Part shown: piece after piece, positions 18,086 through 27,394 of the stretch
Numbering within the stretch: position 1 is the stretch's first letter
How the letters are laid out: every line of letters begins with the position of its first letter
Source: Bacillota bacterium
GTDB taxonomy: Bacteria; Bacillota; Clostridia; Acetivibrionales; DTU013
Direction: 5' to 3'
Length of the DNA stretch: 64,000 nucleotides
Assembly (NCBI GenBank): GCA_023433505.1
Contig: JAEZCO010000031.1
Coordinates: forward strand, 124,001 to 188,000
The notes under the pieces: generated by a model
The model's database searches: none
What the model saw: the letters and a program-made list of their open reading frames with translations, nothing else
Told to the model about the DNA's origin: nothing
Made by a program: the position numbers and the translations under genes

Positions 18086-18622
18086 TTATTTTTTGTTCAA
18101 GTTTCTATAATACTCTCTTTGATGGTGTATTTCATCTTCATCAAATCCAAGTAACTCCAGAAGCTTTTGATGCTGCAAGGGCGAATGCTTTTCAAACTGG
18201 GAATGCCATTCCTCCGCCGTGTCTCTTTTTATGCCTGCCGAATTCAATATTGCCAGCCATGTGCTTTCATCAATACTCTTTAGATTTTTATACAAAACAC
18301 TGTTTTCTAATAATTTAATAATTATATTCTGTTGCTTTTTTACTGCTTCTATTTCTTTATTCAGTTCTCCCAGCCTCTTCAAAAGCAGTGCGGTAACCTC
18401 TAAATTTGCTGCATTCAAAAGATTTGCGATTTCAGCTATTGGCACTCCAACTTCCCTAAAAAGCATAATTCTACTTAGCCGTTCCATATCTTCATCATTA
18501 TACACACGATACCCTGCCTTATTCCTTGCGGATGGTTTGAGAAGGTTTATTGAGTCATAATATAATAACGTACTCCTGGAAATCCCGAATCTGGCTGCAA
18601 TTTTGCTTATAGATAATTCCAT
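18086..18622 (-). CDS. MerR family transcriptional regulator
   Basis: A 178-residue regulator with a clear N-terminal MerR winged helix (SISKIAARFGISRSTLLYYDSINLLKP, then RNKAGYRVYNDEDMERLSRIM), a coiled-coil dimerisation helix (residues 80-110) and a short C-terminal effector region. No Cys pattern of a metal sensor is present, so a drug or other organic effector is more likely. The start is ATG 18622 because GAGG lies 5 bases upstream; a GTG two codons earlier touches it. It follows the MFS exporter gene by 74 bp on the same strand, and the exporter promoter has the 19-bp spacer of MerR targets. Confidence 0.9.
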   Translation of the reverse strand: MELSISKIAARFGISRSTLLYYDSINLLKPSARNKAGYRVYNDEDMERLSRIMLFREVGVPIAEIANLLNAANLEVTALLLKRLGELNKEIEAVKKQQNIIIKLLENSVLYKNLKSIDESTWLAILNSAGIKRDTAEEWHSQFEKHSPLQHQKLLELLGFDEDEIHHQREYYRNLNKK

Positions 18623-18696
18623 AGACACCTCGTCTTTTCTTTATTTAAGCATATTCTGAAACTCTTTTACAGCTTAACCGTCGGTTCATCTACTCA

Positions 18697-19917
18697 TTAA
18701 ACGGAAACAGCAGTACTTTGCCGATTAAACTTGAATAAAACAAGACCCAGCATTATAATTAAAATCCCGCAGAATATCAACAATTGTTCATATTTGAACC
18801 AATCTAACAGTACTCCGAATACGAGCATTGCAACCGGATAGGTGAAATTCCCTACCGAGCCTATTATGCCGAAGACCCTTCCTGCCATTTCATTCTCAAC
18901 ATTTTTCTGCAGAATCGCACGATAGCAAGTACTAACTCCAACAACCGCAGAGCTCATTAAAAAGAATGTGAAAAAGTATGGAAAAATATCATAGACACTC
19001 AAATTGATGAGAATGCCGAATACCGCATAGATCAGGCCGATAAGGCAGATGCCTCCATACATGAATTCCCTTTCCCTGTTGTTTATGTTTATCAAGCTTA
19101 GTAAAAAACCTGTTAAAATAACACCCGTCCCATAAAACGACTCAATGTATCCCAGGTTTTGTGCCCCGTTCCCCTTCAAGGTTACGGCAAATACCGGCAT
19201 TATTACCTGTACTGAACCCACAAAAAAGTGTAAAATGGCAACAACTGACACAATAGAAATTATGCTCCTTTTACTGAAAACATATTTAAAACCATCTAAA
19301 ATGTTTTCTTTGATCTTTTCCTTAAAATAAGCTTCCTTCAATGCAGGTTTAATGCTAAGCATAGATGTAAGAATGGAGGCTATAAAAAAAGTTAAAGCAT
19401 TAAACGAAAAAACAAAACCGTACCCCCACCATGCTGCGCAAAGGCCACCTAGCAAAGGCCCCGCAACAAGTGCAATACCGCTGAAAAACTGACTTTTTGC
19501 ATTAGCTTTGATCAGTTCTTCCTTAGTAACAATCTGTGGGATTACTGCCTGGACTGTAGGATCAAAGAATGCAGAGCATATAGAAAGTACTGCTTCTGCG
19601 GCTATGATTATATATAGATTCAATACTCCTGAATAATATGATGCAGCCACCGCAGTTACAACAAGTCCTCTGATAATATCGGTACTGACCAGAAGTGTTT
19701 TTCTGCTGAAAAAGTCAATAAACGCCCCCGAAAAAAAACCTACAACGATGGCGGGAGCCATGGAGAAAAACAGCACAAGTCCCATTATCGAAGTTGAGTG
19801 CGTGGTCTGAAGAACCCAGTAAGCAAGCGCAAGCGAATAGAATTTATCACCGATTTGCGATATGAGCTGCCCGCATAATAAAAGATAAAGATTTTTATTA
19901 ATATTCATAATTTTCAT
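18697..19917 (-). CDS. MFS efflux transporter
   Basis: A 406-residue major facilitator with about 12 membrane segments, of the MFS_3 group that includes macrolide and siderophore exporters (start LYLLLCGQLISQIGDKFYSLALAYWVLQ, loop GAFIDFFSRKTLLVSTDIIRG as the motif-A equivalent). AGGAGG precedes the ATG by 6 bases. Export of a drug or secondary metabolite is the family role; the substrate is unknown. It is co-transcribed with the MerR regulator behind it. Confidence 0.88.
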   Translation of the reverse strand: MKIMNINKNLYLLLCGQLISQIGDKFYSLALAYWVLQTTHSTSIMGLVLFFSMAPAIVVGFFSGAFIDFFSRKTLLVSTDIIRGLVVTAVAASYYSGVLNLYIIIAAEAVLSICSAFFDPTVQAVIPQIVTKEELIKANAKSQFFSGIALVAGPLLGGLCAAWWGYGFVFSFNALTFFIASILTSMLSIKPALKEAYFKEKIKENILDGFKYVFSKRSIISIVSVVAILHFFVGSVQVIMPVFAVTLKGNGAQNLGYIESFYGTGVILTGFLLSLININNREREFMYGGICLIGLIYAVFGILINLSVYDIFPYFFTFFLMSSAVVGVSTCYRAILQKNVENEMAGRVFGIIGSVGNFTYPVAMLVFGVLLDWFKYEQLLIFCGILIIMLGLVLFKFNRQSTAVSV

Positions 19918-19960
19918 ATTGGCCTCCTAATTATTATTGCAAAAGAATCTGACAAATACA

Positions 19961-19991
19961 ACTATAAACTATGAAGTAATAGACAGGTCAA
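19961..19991 (-). promoter_or_regulatory. MerR-type promoter with 19-bp spacer
   Basis: On the minus strand TTGACC (19991-19986) and TATAGT (19966-19961) are separated by exactly 19 bp. The spacer contains the dyad CTAT/ATAG around TACTTC. Over-long spacers with a dyad between the boxes are the hallmark of MerR-activated promoters. Confidence 0.7.
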
Positions 19992-20247
19992 TAATAAATA
20001 TAGTTTTAAATTGGAATTGCAATTCATAGTACTGCACCACTCAAACCTTTGACAGAATTGCTCAAATTTCCACATGCCTTGAATGGTCAAAAACATGCCG
20101 GCAGAGCCTGGTATCCCCTTGGCGGCCGACATGTTCAGAGTGGTTTTCTGTGTATAGTAGGAGTAACGATCAAAGAAATGTCTTGATTAATTCCGAAAAT
20201 GGTATTATTATATATAATAGAATCAATTAGAGGGAGGATATCATTTT

Positions 20248-20781
20248 ATGAAAAATCTTGAGAATATTTTATTGAACCCGGTAAGAATGCGTATAGTACA
20301 ACATTTATCATATTTGAAAAGTGTAACCGTTGGCAAGCTGGTTGAATTGATGAGTGACGTGCCGCGTACCACGTTATACCGGCACATAAATATTCTTTAT
20401 GAGTCGGGCCTGCTCACAGTAATAAAAGAAGAAAAGGTGCGCGGCACCTATGAACGTGAGTATGCTTTGAATTTTGAACAATTGCAAGAGGGTTTATCGC
20501 AAAATCCGATTCAGGAAAGTGTTTATAAATTTATCATGAAAATGCTTTCTGACTTTGAAGGCTACTTCAAAACCCAGGGCACCGATCCAGTAAAGGACCG
20601 ACTTTTTTTAACGGAGAATACTTTGCTTCTATCAGACGCTGAATTCGAGCAATTTATTGAAGCAATGTTTACGGTAGTAAAAAAATATATGAATTTCTCT
20701 GTGGAACAGGGACGTAAGACACGGCTTATTTCAATTATTTCTTCACCGTGCAGCATAAAGGAGGATTCAAATGTCAAGTAA
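20248..20781 (+). CDS. Helix-turn-helix regulator (ArsR-like)
   Basis: A 177-residue protein with an N-terminal winged helix: LLNPVRMRIVQHLSYLKSVT, then VGKLVELMSDVPRTTLYRHINILYESGLL, the layout of ArsR-like regulators that dissociate from DNA on signal. The C-terminal half (residues 85-170) is helical and may bind an effector. AGGGAGG precedes the ATG. It overlaps the following membrane-protein gene by 11 bp, so the two are one unit, probably a regulator and its functional partner. Confidence 0.82.
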   Translation: MKNLENILLNPVRMRIVQHLSYLKSVTVGKLVELMSDVPRTTLYRHINILYESGLLTVIKEEKVRGTYEREYALNFEQLQEGLSQNPIQESVYKFIMKMLSDFEGYFKTQGTDPVKDRLFLTENTLLLSDAEFEQFIEAMFTVVKKYMNFSVEQGRKTRLISIISSPCSIKEDSNVK

Positions 20782-21274
20782 TTTAAGGAAATGGTTTGGA
20801 CTAATTATTACAATTATTTGCTACTATGTTGTCCATGAGGGCAGTCATTTACTGTTCGCACTGATATTCGGAGTATTTCAGAAAGTACGTTTCTTGGCAC
20901 TTGGCGTACAAGTTGTAATCAATACTTCCGGCATGTCAAATCTACAGCTTGCAGTTCTCAATGTTGCGGGAAGTGTGGGTACCTTGCTCACAGCATATGT
21001 GCTGGTGCTGCTAAGAGGACATGTTCTTCTTTCCCACAGTAAACTGCTAAAAGCTGCTTGCTATTATACAACTCTTGGGTTACTGCTTATAGATTCTATC
21101 TATCTGTCGATATTATGCGGATTTTTTGGTGGCGGCGATATGAATGGGATTATTTTATTTGGTATCCCAGAAATTGTTGTTCGACTGATGTATGCCCTAC
21201 TTGGAATCATCAATATTTTTGTAGTGATAAAATATGTTTATCCCGCATATAAGCAAAATTTTAAAGAAGCGTAA
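20771..21274 (+). CDS. Putative membrane zinc metalloprotease-like protein
   Basis: A 167-residue membrane protein with about four to five hydrophobic segments. The first contains VHEGSH, an HExxH-type zinc site (His, Glu, His) as found in M50-like intramembrane proteases and their relatives. A second ligand motif such as NPDG is not obvious, so activity is uncertain. AAAGGAGG lies inside the preceding regulator gene at the correct distance. I do not recognise a named family. The pairing with an ArsR-like regulator suggests a stress or envelope role, which is inference. Confidence 0.65.
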   Translation: MSSNLRKWFGLIITIICYYVVHEGSHLLFALIFGVFQKVRFLALGVQVVINTSGMSNLQLAVLNVAGSVGTLLTAYVLVLLRGHVLLSHSKLLKAACYYTTLGLLLIDSIYLSILCGFFGGGDMNGIILFGIPEIVVRLMYALLGIINIFVVIKYVYPAYKQNFKEA

Positions 21275-21498
21275 TAGATAGGCAATACTTTAGCATCCGG
21301 TTTTACGCATGTAACGTATCGATTAACCACATCACACATGCCTCAAGCCCTTTATTTACAAAGGCTTAAATCTTCTCTATCAGGCAACAGACCTCTGTAT
21401 GCCAATAAAGATGCCATTTAAGCCTTTTCTTTGGATGATATTACTCCCCACCGCCATTACAGCCGCTTAAATCAGCTTCATCTTAGGATATACAATAG

Positions 21499-22206
21499 CT
21501 ATCCATCTATAGCACGTTTTTTATACGTCACTACAACAAGTGAATATGCGCAAATTACCCAAACTGCAATAACGGCCAACTGTGGCCAGACAGCCGTTAT
21601 TCCTTCCCCATTTTGTACTTCCGTGGCTAAAAGTTCAAGTTGGATGTTTGGCAGGTACTCTATGAAAGATAATTGTGGGTATTCTACTAGTAAAAATTTG
21701 AGAGATGACCCAACTCCAAACAAGAATATTACAGGAAGTATGACCACTGATGCTTCCATTACCGATTTTGTTAAAAGTCCAAGTAATGTTCCCAGTGCAA
21801 TGTAGAAAAAGATGGAGATGAAAATTGCAAGAGCTACAATAAAGAAATTAGCTGGATCATACCCTGTGATTGATACAGAAATTACTACGGCTATTACTGT
21901 TAAAACAAGGCTTAGCAAACTTTTTCCACCCAGAATTTCAAATGTGCTCGCCGGAGACAATATCAGCCCACGCAATGTATTTTTTTCCTTTTCCTCTGCA
22001 ATTAATGCACATTGAACGAAAGCCGCAACCAGGGTAAATACCAGATTGATCATCAAATAGTTTGTCGCGATCGATGGTCCATTTGCTCTCAAAAATATGG
22101 CCAATAGAAATGGCATGATCATAGTGGTTACTATCGGCAAGTTTTTTGATAAATCCTTCATATCCTTTTCAAAAATGGCATACACTCTTTTGAATGAAAA
22201 TGTCAT
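21499..22206 (-). CDS. ABC-2 type exporter permease
   Basis: A 235-residue membrane protein with about six hydrophobic segments and the ABC-2 layout (FEKDMKDLSKNLPIVTTMIMPFLLAIF, then CALIAEEKEKNTLRGLILSPAS, the cytoplasmic ATPase-contacting helix). Its ATG overlaps the ATPase stop by 4 bp. With the ATPase at 22203-23051 it forms an exporter of the Nat/antibiotic-efflux kind, whose substrate cannot be read from sequence. The fused LytTR protein at 23188-24237 lies just upstream and probably controls it. Confidence 0.88.
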   Translation of the reverse strand: MTFSFKRVYAIFEKDMKDLSKNLPIVTTMIMPFLLAIFLRANGPSIATNYLMINLVFTLVAAFVQCALIAEEKEKNTLRGLILSPASTFEILGGKSLLSLVLTVIAVVISVSITGYDPANFFIVALAIFISIFFYIALGTLLGLLTKSVMEASVVILPVIFLFGVGSSLKFLLVEYPQLSFIEYLPNIQLELLATEVQNGEGITAVWPQLAVIAVWVICAYSLVVVTYKKRAIDG

Positions 22207-23051
22207 ACTAATTTCCTCCCTGTCACTTCTACAAAAATCTCCCCCAATGTCGGCTCGTTTGAATAAACAGATACAATCCGACCCGTAGACATATAGGCAT
22301 AAAGTTCCTTTGCACCTTCAGGATCATTGTGCAATATAATCTTTCTTCCATCGGTTAACTCAACCGTAATCGTAGAATCTGAAAATTTCCTGCGCAGTTT
22401 CTGGGGTTCATCCAGCAATTGAATTTTTCCCTTATCCAGAAAAGCGACATGACAGCAGAGTAATGCGGCTTCGTTCATATCATGTGTTGTTAGAAAAATG
22501 GTCGTACCCTTACCATTTAACTGGCGCAAACCATCGTGGATAAGCTTAGAATTTACAGGATCAAGGGACGATGTCGGTTCATCCAAAAACAATAGTTCCG
22601 GCTCATGCAAAAAAGTGCGTGCCAGTGCCACACGCTGCAGCATACCTTTAGAAAGCTTGGAAACAATTTTCTTTTGTTCATGTTGCAGATTAACCATATC
22701 CAATACTTCAGAAATCCTTTTTACTGAAACATCATATAGCTGACAATATAGCTTCAAGTTGTCGTAGACTGTTAATCGTTGGTATAAACCGCTGTTATCT
22801 GTAAGAACGCCGATCCTCTTCCGATATCCCTTTTTCCTTAGCATAGTGGATGGTACGCCAAATACATTGGCCATGCCATCCGTCGGAAATAATTGATCTG
22901 TTAAAATTTTTATAGTCGTTGTTTTCCCTGAGCCACTCGGGCCCAAAAAACCAAAAATTTCTCCCTTTGTGACATTAAAGTTCACGTCTTCTAACGCAGT
23001 CCGGTTGGCAAACATTTTCATCAAAGATCTCACTTCAATGATATTTTCCAT
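22203..23051 (-). CDS. ABC exporter ATP-binding protein
   Basis: A 282-residue ATPase with intact motifs: Walker A GPSGSGKTT, signature LSKGMLQR, Walker B LLFLDEP, switch TTHDM. The C-terminal region from about 220 resembles the regulatory extension of ABC-2 ATPases. The start is ATG 23051 because AGGAGG lies 7 bases upstream; an ATG two codons earlier is one base from it. The intact motifs contrast with the broken ones in the neighbouring ATPase-LytTR protein, so this subunit powers the transport. Confidence 0.92.
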   Translation of the reverse strand: MENIIEVRSLMKMFANRTALEDVNFNVTKGEIFGFLGPSGSGKTTTIKILTDQLFPTDGMANVFGVPSTMLRKKGYRKRIGVLTDNSGLYQRLTVYDNLKLYCQLYDVSVKRISEVLDMVNLQHEQKKIVSKLSKGMLQRVALARTFLHEPELLFLDEPTSSLDPVNSKLIHDGLRQLNGKGTTIFLTTHDMNEAALLCCHVAFLDKGKIQLLDEPQKLRRKFSDSTITVELTDGRKIILHNDPEGAKELYAYMSTGRIVSVYSNEPTLGEIFVEVTGRKLV

Positions 23052-23143
23052 CTTCATTCCTCCTGCCAGCTGATTGTTTTAAGTTTGTACAGCCTCAGAA
23101 TAAAACAAACTGCAACCTAAAACAGTATATTTTTAATAAAAAG

Positions 23144-23206
23144 AGCTATATCAGCGTTGAATGAAGCTTATTCCGGGTTGAATGGAGCTATTTCAGACCC
23201 AACATG
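23144..23206 (-). promoter_or_regulatory. Three tandem 21-bp repeats, likely LytTR operator
   Basis: Repeats start at 23144, 23165 and 23186. Units one and two share AGCT and GTTGAATG; unit three keeps AGCTA and TTCAG only. A 21-bp period matches direct-repeat spacing of LytTR-family sites. They lie upstream of the exporter genes, and the third overlaps the end of the LytTR gene. Confidence 0.65.
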
Positions 23207-24237
23207 TCTTTTAATTCAGCCATTTTTGTTTTCGATAACGGGATTTCCGATTTTGCCTTATCCTCTAAAATCAAACTGTAGCTGTTTCGGGTCCAGGTAA
23301 TCACTTCACGCACTTTTTGCAAATTGACAATGTAAGAACGATGGCAACGGAAAAATCCATAGGGCTGTAATCTCGCTTCAAGCTCATTCAGTGTAAATAT
23401 ACACAGGAAGGACTCTGCCCCACTATGTATATTGGATTGTCCTTCAATGCTTTCGATATAATCAATTTCCAGCGGATCAAACAAGACAATTTTTTCATTG
23501 ACCTTTGTGGGGATTTTATCAAATTTAACCGGTTGAATCAGTTCTTGTTCCCGAAGCTGTCTATCGTTGATTGAATCTGCTTCAGGCTCAATTTCTCCAG
23601 CTTTTATTTCAATTGCATGTAATCCGTTTTCATTAAGCCGGTATACTTGATCAGCCAAAGTCACCGCACTTTCCATATTTGCCGTTAGAATCAGCACGCT
23701 TTTACTGCTTTTCTGCAACTCCCTAACCAGCCTTAAGAAGATATGTTTTGTCTCGACATCAACATTCTGGTCGGGTTCTTCAAAAACAAATACACGAGGA
23801 TTCTGAAAGATCAAGCGAGCCATTTGAATCCTTCTTTTCTCCGAATAAGATAAAGTATTGACCTTTTTATGCCTTTTTGACTCCAGTTGAACAAGATACA
23901 ATAAATCATTAATCGGCTGATTTGAATCATATAGCCTTTTATAAAGCTTAAAATGGTCGTTTGCACTTAAACGCTCATACATACCCTCATCTAAAAACGA
24001 AATCCCAATTTGAGGATGATAGGCTCCCTTGTGCAGTGAGAGTTTTTCTTGATTTACGCTTATTTCTCCGCTTGAAATCGCAATCTTCCCGGTCATCATT
24101 TTCAGCAGCACGCTGCGGACATTGATACTCGAGCAAATTGCAACTGATTGACCTTCAGATACCTCCAGGGTAAAGGCAGGAAACACAATTGCATCTTCGC
24201 TTTGCTTTTCTAAACCGCTAATCTCTAATACTGCCAT
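23188..24237 (-). CDS. Degenerate ABC ATPase fused to LytTR DNA-binding domain
   Basis: A 349-residue fusion. Residues 1-215 align with an ABC ATPase, but the P-loop is replaced by AICSSINVRS (33-42, no GKS/T), the signature reads LSYSE (129-133), Walker B is FEEPD with Glu153 for the usual Asp, and the switch His is Asn187. Residues about 244-347 are a LytTR domain with the hallmark FFRCHRSYIVNLQKV. The protein should therefore bind DNA but not hydrolyse ATP in the usual way. It is upstream of an intact ABC-2 exporter on the same strand, with tandem repeats between them. A role as a transporter-coupled regulator is inferred. AAGGTGG precedes the ATG. Confidence 0.85.
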   Translation of the reverse strand: MAVLEISGLEKQSEDAIVFPAFTLEVSEGQSVAICSSINVRSVLLKMMTGKIAISSGEISVNQEKLSLHKGAYHPQIGISFLDEGMYERLSANDHFKLYKRLYDSNQPINDLLYLVQLESKRHKKVNTLSYSEKRRIQMARLIFQNPRVFVFEEPDQNVDVETKHIFLRLVRELQKSSKSVLILTANMESAVTLADQVYRLNENGLHAIEIKAGEIEPEADSINDRQLREQELIQPVKFDKIPTKVNEKIVLFDPLEIDYIESIEGQSNIHSGAESFLCIFTLNELEARLQPYGFFRCHRSYIVNLQKVREVITWTRNSYSLILEDKAKSEIPLSKTKMAELKDMLGLK

Positions 24238-24396
24238 AGAACCACCTTCCCAGCTTATGAATTATATAATATGAAATTTCTCCTTTTCTATTTATTTTTT
24301 TAACGTTTATCGCTGCATCTACCATACATTTAGGTGCTCTATTTTGATTGTTTAGCACAAACGGACGGAGCCAGGGCAGTATGCATCTATAATACG

Positions 24397-24696
24397 TTAC
24401 TCAACATAAGCAGTCCACTTACCGCATTTAGTACATAAGTATATAGCGAAGTCCACTACATCCTCCGCTGCCTCCAAATCAAAAGTAAAAATCTCTCCAT
24501 TTTGGATGAGCCCTATATCCCTGCGCCAGACACTAAAGCTTTCCGCATCACAGTGCGGACACTCTGAATCACATTTTCCTACATACTCAAAATCATCAAC
24601 CGTTATTCCGTTATCCTGCAAAAGTTTTATTATGGCTTCTTCATACCCTGTATCTAAATGCTCGATAAGATCTTCCAATTTCAAAAAATCGCTCAT
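24397..24696 (-). CDS. Small zinc-ribbon protein of unknown function
   Basis: A 99-residue soluble protein. Two Cys pairs (CPHC near residue 46, CTKC near 90) and an extra CDSEC just before the first suggest one zinc-ribbon. The remainder is acidic and contains no recognised catalytic motif. The start is ATG 24696 with AAAGGAGG at ideal distance; a longer reading would run into the following permease gene. It lies 187 bp downstream of the FtsX-type permease on the same strand and may be the last gene of that operon. Confidence 0.7.
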   Translation of the reverse strand: MSDFLKLEDLIEHLDTGYEEAIIKLLQDNGITVDDFEYVGKCDSECPHCDAESFSVWRRDIGLIQNGEIFTFDLEAAEDVVDFAIYLCTKCGKWTAYVE

Positions 24697-24883
24697 AAAA
24701 AACCTCCTTTGTATTCCTGCCATACTGTTATCGGGTTGCATAATAATACTCTTAAAATTCTGTTTTGGCAAGCACAACTTAAAATTAATATAAAAATCCC
24801 CCTGGGAAACTGACCTTTCCCCATTTCTTTGCCATAATCTCTTTCCGTAGTTAACTAGTAACAATCCTTGTTTGAGATGAAAA

Positions 24884-27394
24884 TCACTCCGCTTCACGGA
24901 GCCTATCGACAATGCTGGCATGGCTTGAAGACTCGTATGCTAGTAATGGAGCTACTGTACATACGATGAACACGATAGCAATGACAATCGGCATCTGTAT
25001 AAATGGTGGAGTAAAAATGGCATAATCCGCCTGTTGCTGGAACAATTTAAATATACCATAAGTTACGGCACTGCCTAAAGTACCGGTTAAAAGCGTTGTA
25101 ATACCGGCATAGCCCATTCCCTCCAACCTAATCATTCGGCGCATCTGCCGTTTTGTCATGCCGGCACTTTCCAGTATGGCAAACTCCATTTTTCTCGCCA
25201 TGATACCGGTTGCCATCACGTTGATAAAGTTCAAGATACCGATAAGGGCCAGGACGAGGGCAATGCCGCCGCCCAGAATATACATCATCCGTTTAGTATC
25301 GGACATCGCTTTCTGCTGTTCCAGTTTGGACGTTCTTGAAATTTCATAATCGTCTTCGGTCATAGCTTTAATTTTTTCCAGCGCTTGTTCCTCCAGTCTA
25401 TCTTCAACATCCAAGTTTACTTTGTAGATTTTCGGATCTGGTACCAGTTTATCAAGTGCTTCCTCAGATACATAGATATTGGGTGCCATTCCGCCGCCAG
25501 CATACTGGAATCCAAAGGGAACGAAGCCGCCTAAACCAATATTCCGGCTTGCACCAGACGAGGAGACCGCTACTTTCATCACATCGACATTGGAATATAG
25601 CTCGGGATTGTCGGTTCCAATCAGAGCTATGTCACCACGCTTGAAAGCTTCAATATCTATAGGGGAGGCACTACTCTTATTGAATTCTTCAATATACTTA
25701 CGGTCAATACCAAGGATGTATCCCCAAAAGTTATTCTGTATTTGCTGCACAGTCAGTTCCTCCTTAATATCAAACTTATCCCGGAACCAGTCCATATGCT
25801 TTAAAAACTGCTTAGCATCATATGTCATGCTCATCTTTTCCATGGTTGTAGTACGTAGATTGGTTATGCCGTCAATTTCTTTAAGCCGTGCAAGAAAATC
25901 AGCGCTGAACTTTTGCTTTTGAGTTTTTCCAGAAGCAGATCCAATGGCATCGAGTGTATTGTTTTCCAATATGAAATCATTTTTAACATAAGATGCAACA
26001 TAGTTGTCTGTATCCATACTTGAAATCAAAGTTATGATTATCATAAAAGTCGATATCCCTAAAAACAGGGAAAGGAGTACGATGACTGCGCGTTTGCGAT
26101 CGCGAAATATATTGCGCCACACCATACGGTAAGGATTTCCACCACCCTTTGTACGTTTGAATCTCCCTCCGCTTTGCGCGCCTGTAAACCGAAGCGCTTC
26201 GACAGGAGAGATTTTCGCTGCGATCCGTGATGCTTTGGCAACTCCAAACATAGTGGTCAACAATGCAAATAAAGCTGCACTGATAAAAATCACCGGACTG
26301 AAAGAAAGCTCTACGCCTGTCTTCATATCAGACAGGTTTAGAGCAATGGGAACTGCAGCAAAAGAGAGTATTGCCCCGACAGCGAGTCCAACCGGAATAC
26401 CAATCGCAGCAAGCTGAAGCCCCTGATTGGTCACAATTTTTTTTAGCTGGCGCGGCGAGGTGCCAACGGTCTTTAGAAGCCCGTAAAAGCGGATATCCTT
26501 TGAAACTGAAATGTAGAAGACATTATATATCAGCAGATAACCGGTAAACATCAAAAAGAGGACAATGGCTGAAAAAGCAAAAACAGTGGGTAAGACGCCT
26601 GATTCGCTTGTTTCATACATTGGGACTGTCTTTATTTTTTGTTCCCCCGAAAGGGTCAAATCCTGTGTAAGCTGCTCATTGTGCCGTTCAATATTCCTGT
26701 TGTCCTGATAAATTACGGAAGCAGCTCCGCTTGATTGAACGGAATGCCCGCTCTTTTTTGCGAATTCCTCTGATACATATACTGCTCCAATGTTGCCAGA
26801 ACGAATATAAGAATATTCCGTACAATAACCTGAAAGCACAAAGGTTTCATTTTCAGAAATGTTTCTATCATCTCCTAGAAAGAAGCTTAACGGGATTTCC
26901 ATTCCAAGCTGCGGGTCTTTCATCCCCATATTATTTAGTATCCATAGGGGAAGCATGATTTCATTGTACTTTTCAGGATATTTTCCTACAATGTCGACAG
27001 CAGCAGGCATTCGAAATTTATTCCATTCCGTTCTGTCATACCAGTGCAGGCTGAGTGTCATATTTCCCATGCCAAGTGTACTTTTGATCAATCCGACATT
27101 ATATTGAAGCCCCACGGCTTTGACATATGGCAGTGCCTGTAGCTTTTGAACCTGTTCATCGGTCGGGTTCGTTACCGCTGCATGTGCAGTAGTTCCCATT
27201 AGCCGAACCTGCTGCATTTCAGAAGTTTTGCTATAGCTCATTCCTATGCTGAATACGGTCGCAATAAGCATTGTAGTCAGAACAATGGCTGCAATAACAT
27301 ATAGGTTACGGGGGCGGTTGGCAGCTAGAATGCGTCTGCTGAGTTTTTTCACTGCTGAGGGGCTTTTCTTTGTAAGCAAATCCATCACCTCCAT
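24884..27394 (-). CDS. FtsX-like ABC transporter permease
   Basis: An 836-residue permease with ten membrane segments in the order expected for large FtsX/MacB-type exporters: one near residue 35, a first extracellular domain, three around 270-400, one near 440, a second extracellular domain (residues 470-690), and the last three from 700. The repeated FtsX motif is seen in FYGLLKTVGTSPRQLKKIV and FAILESAGMTKRQMRRMI. The start is ATG 27394, overlapping the ATPase stop by one base (TGATG). The neighbouring kinase and regulator suggest a peptide-antibiotic detoxification or lipoprotein-export role, inferred from context. Confidence 0.9.
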   Translation of the reverse strand: MEVMDLLTKKSPSAVKKLSRRILAANRPRNLYVIAAIVLTTMLIATVFSIGMSYSKTSEMQQVRLMGTTAHAAVTNPTDEQVQKLQALPYVKAVGLQYNVGLIKSTLGMGNMTLSLHWYDRTEWNKFRMPAAVDIVGKYPEKYNEIMLPLWILNNMGMKDPQLGMEIPLSFFLGDDRNISENETFVLSGYCTEYSYIRSGNIGAVYVSEEFAKKSGHSVQSSGAASVIYQDNRNIERHNEQLTQDLTLSGEQKIKTVPMYETSESGVLPTVFAFSAIVLFLMFTGYLLIYNVFYISVSKDIRFYGLLKTVGTSPRQLKKIVTNQGLQLAAIGIPVGLAVGAILSFAAVPIALNLSDMKTGVELSFSPVIFISAALFALLTTMFGVAKASRIAAKISPVEALRFTGAQSGGRFKRTKGGGNPYRMVWRNIFRDRKRAVIVLLSLFLGISTFMIIITLISSMDTDNYVASYVKNDFILENNTLDAIGSASGKTQKQKFSADFLARLKEIDGITNLRTTTMEKMSMTYDAKQFLKHMDWFRDKFDIKEELTVQQIQNNFWGYILGIDRKYIEEFNKSSASPIDIEAFKRGDIALIGTDNPELYSNVDVMKVAVSSSGASRNIGLGGFVPFGFQYAGGGMAPNIYVSEEALDKLVPDPKIYKVNLDVEDRLEEQALEKIKAMTEDDYEISRTSKLEQQKAMSDTKRMMYILGGGIALVLALIGILNFINVMATGIMARKMEFAILESAGMTKRQMRRMIRLEGMGYAGITTLLTGTLGSAVTYGIFKLFQQQADYAIFTPPFIQMPIVIAIVFIVCTVAPLLAYESSSHASIVDRLREAE

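Noticed and set aside
23188..24237. The ATPase-LytTR protein as an ordinary transporter ATPase
   Set aside because: All nucleotide-site motifs are altered, a DNA-binding domain is attached, and an intact ATPase gene follows.
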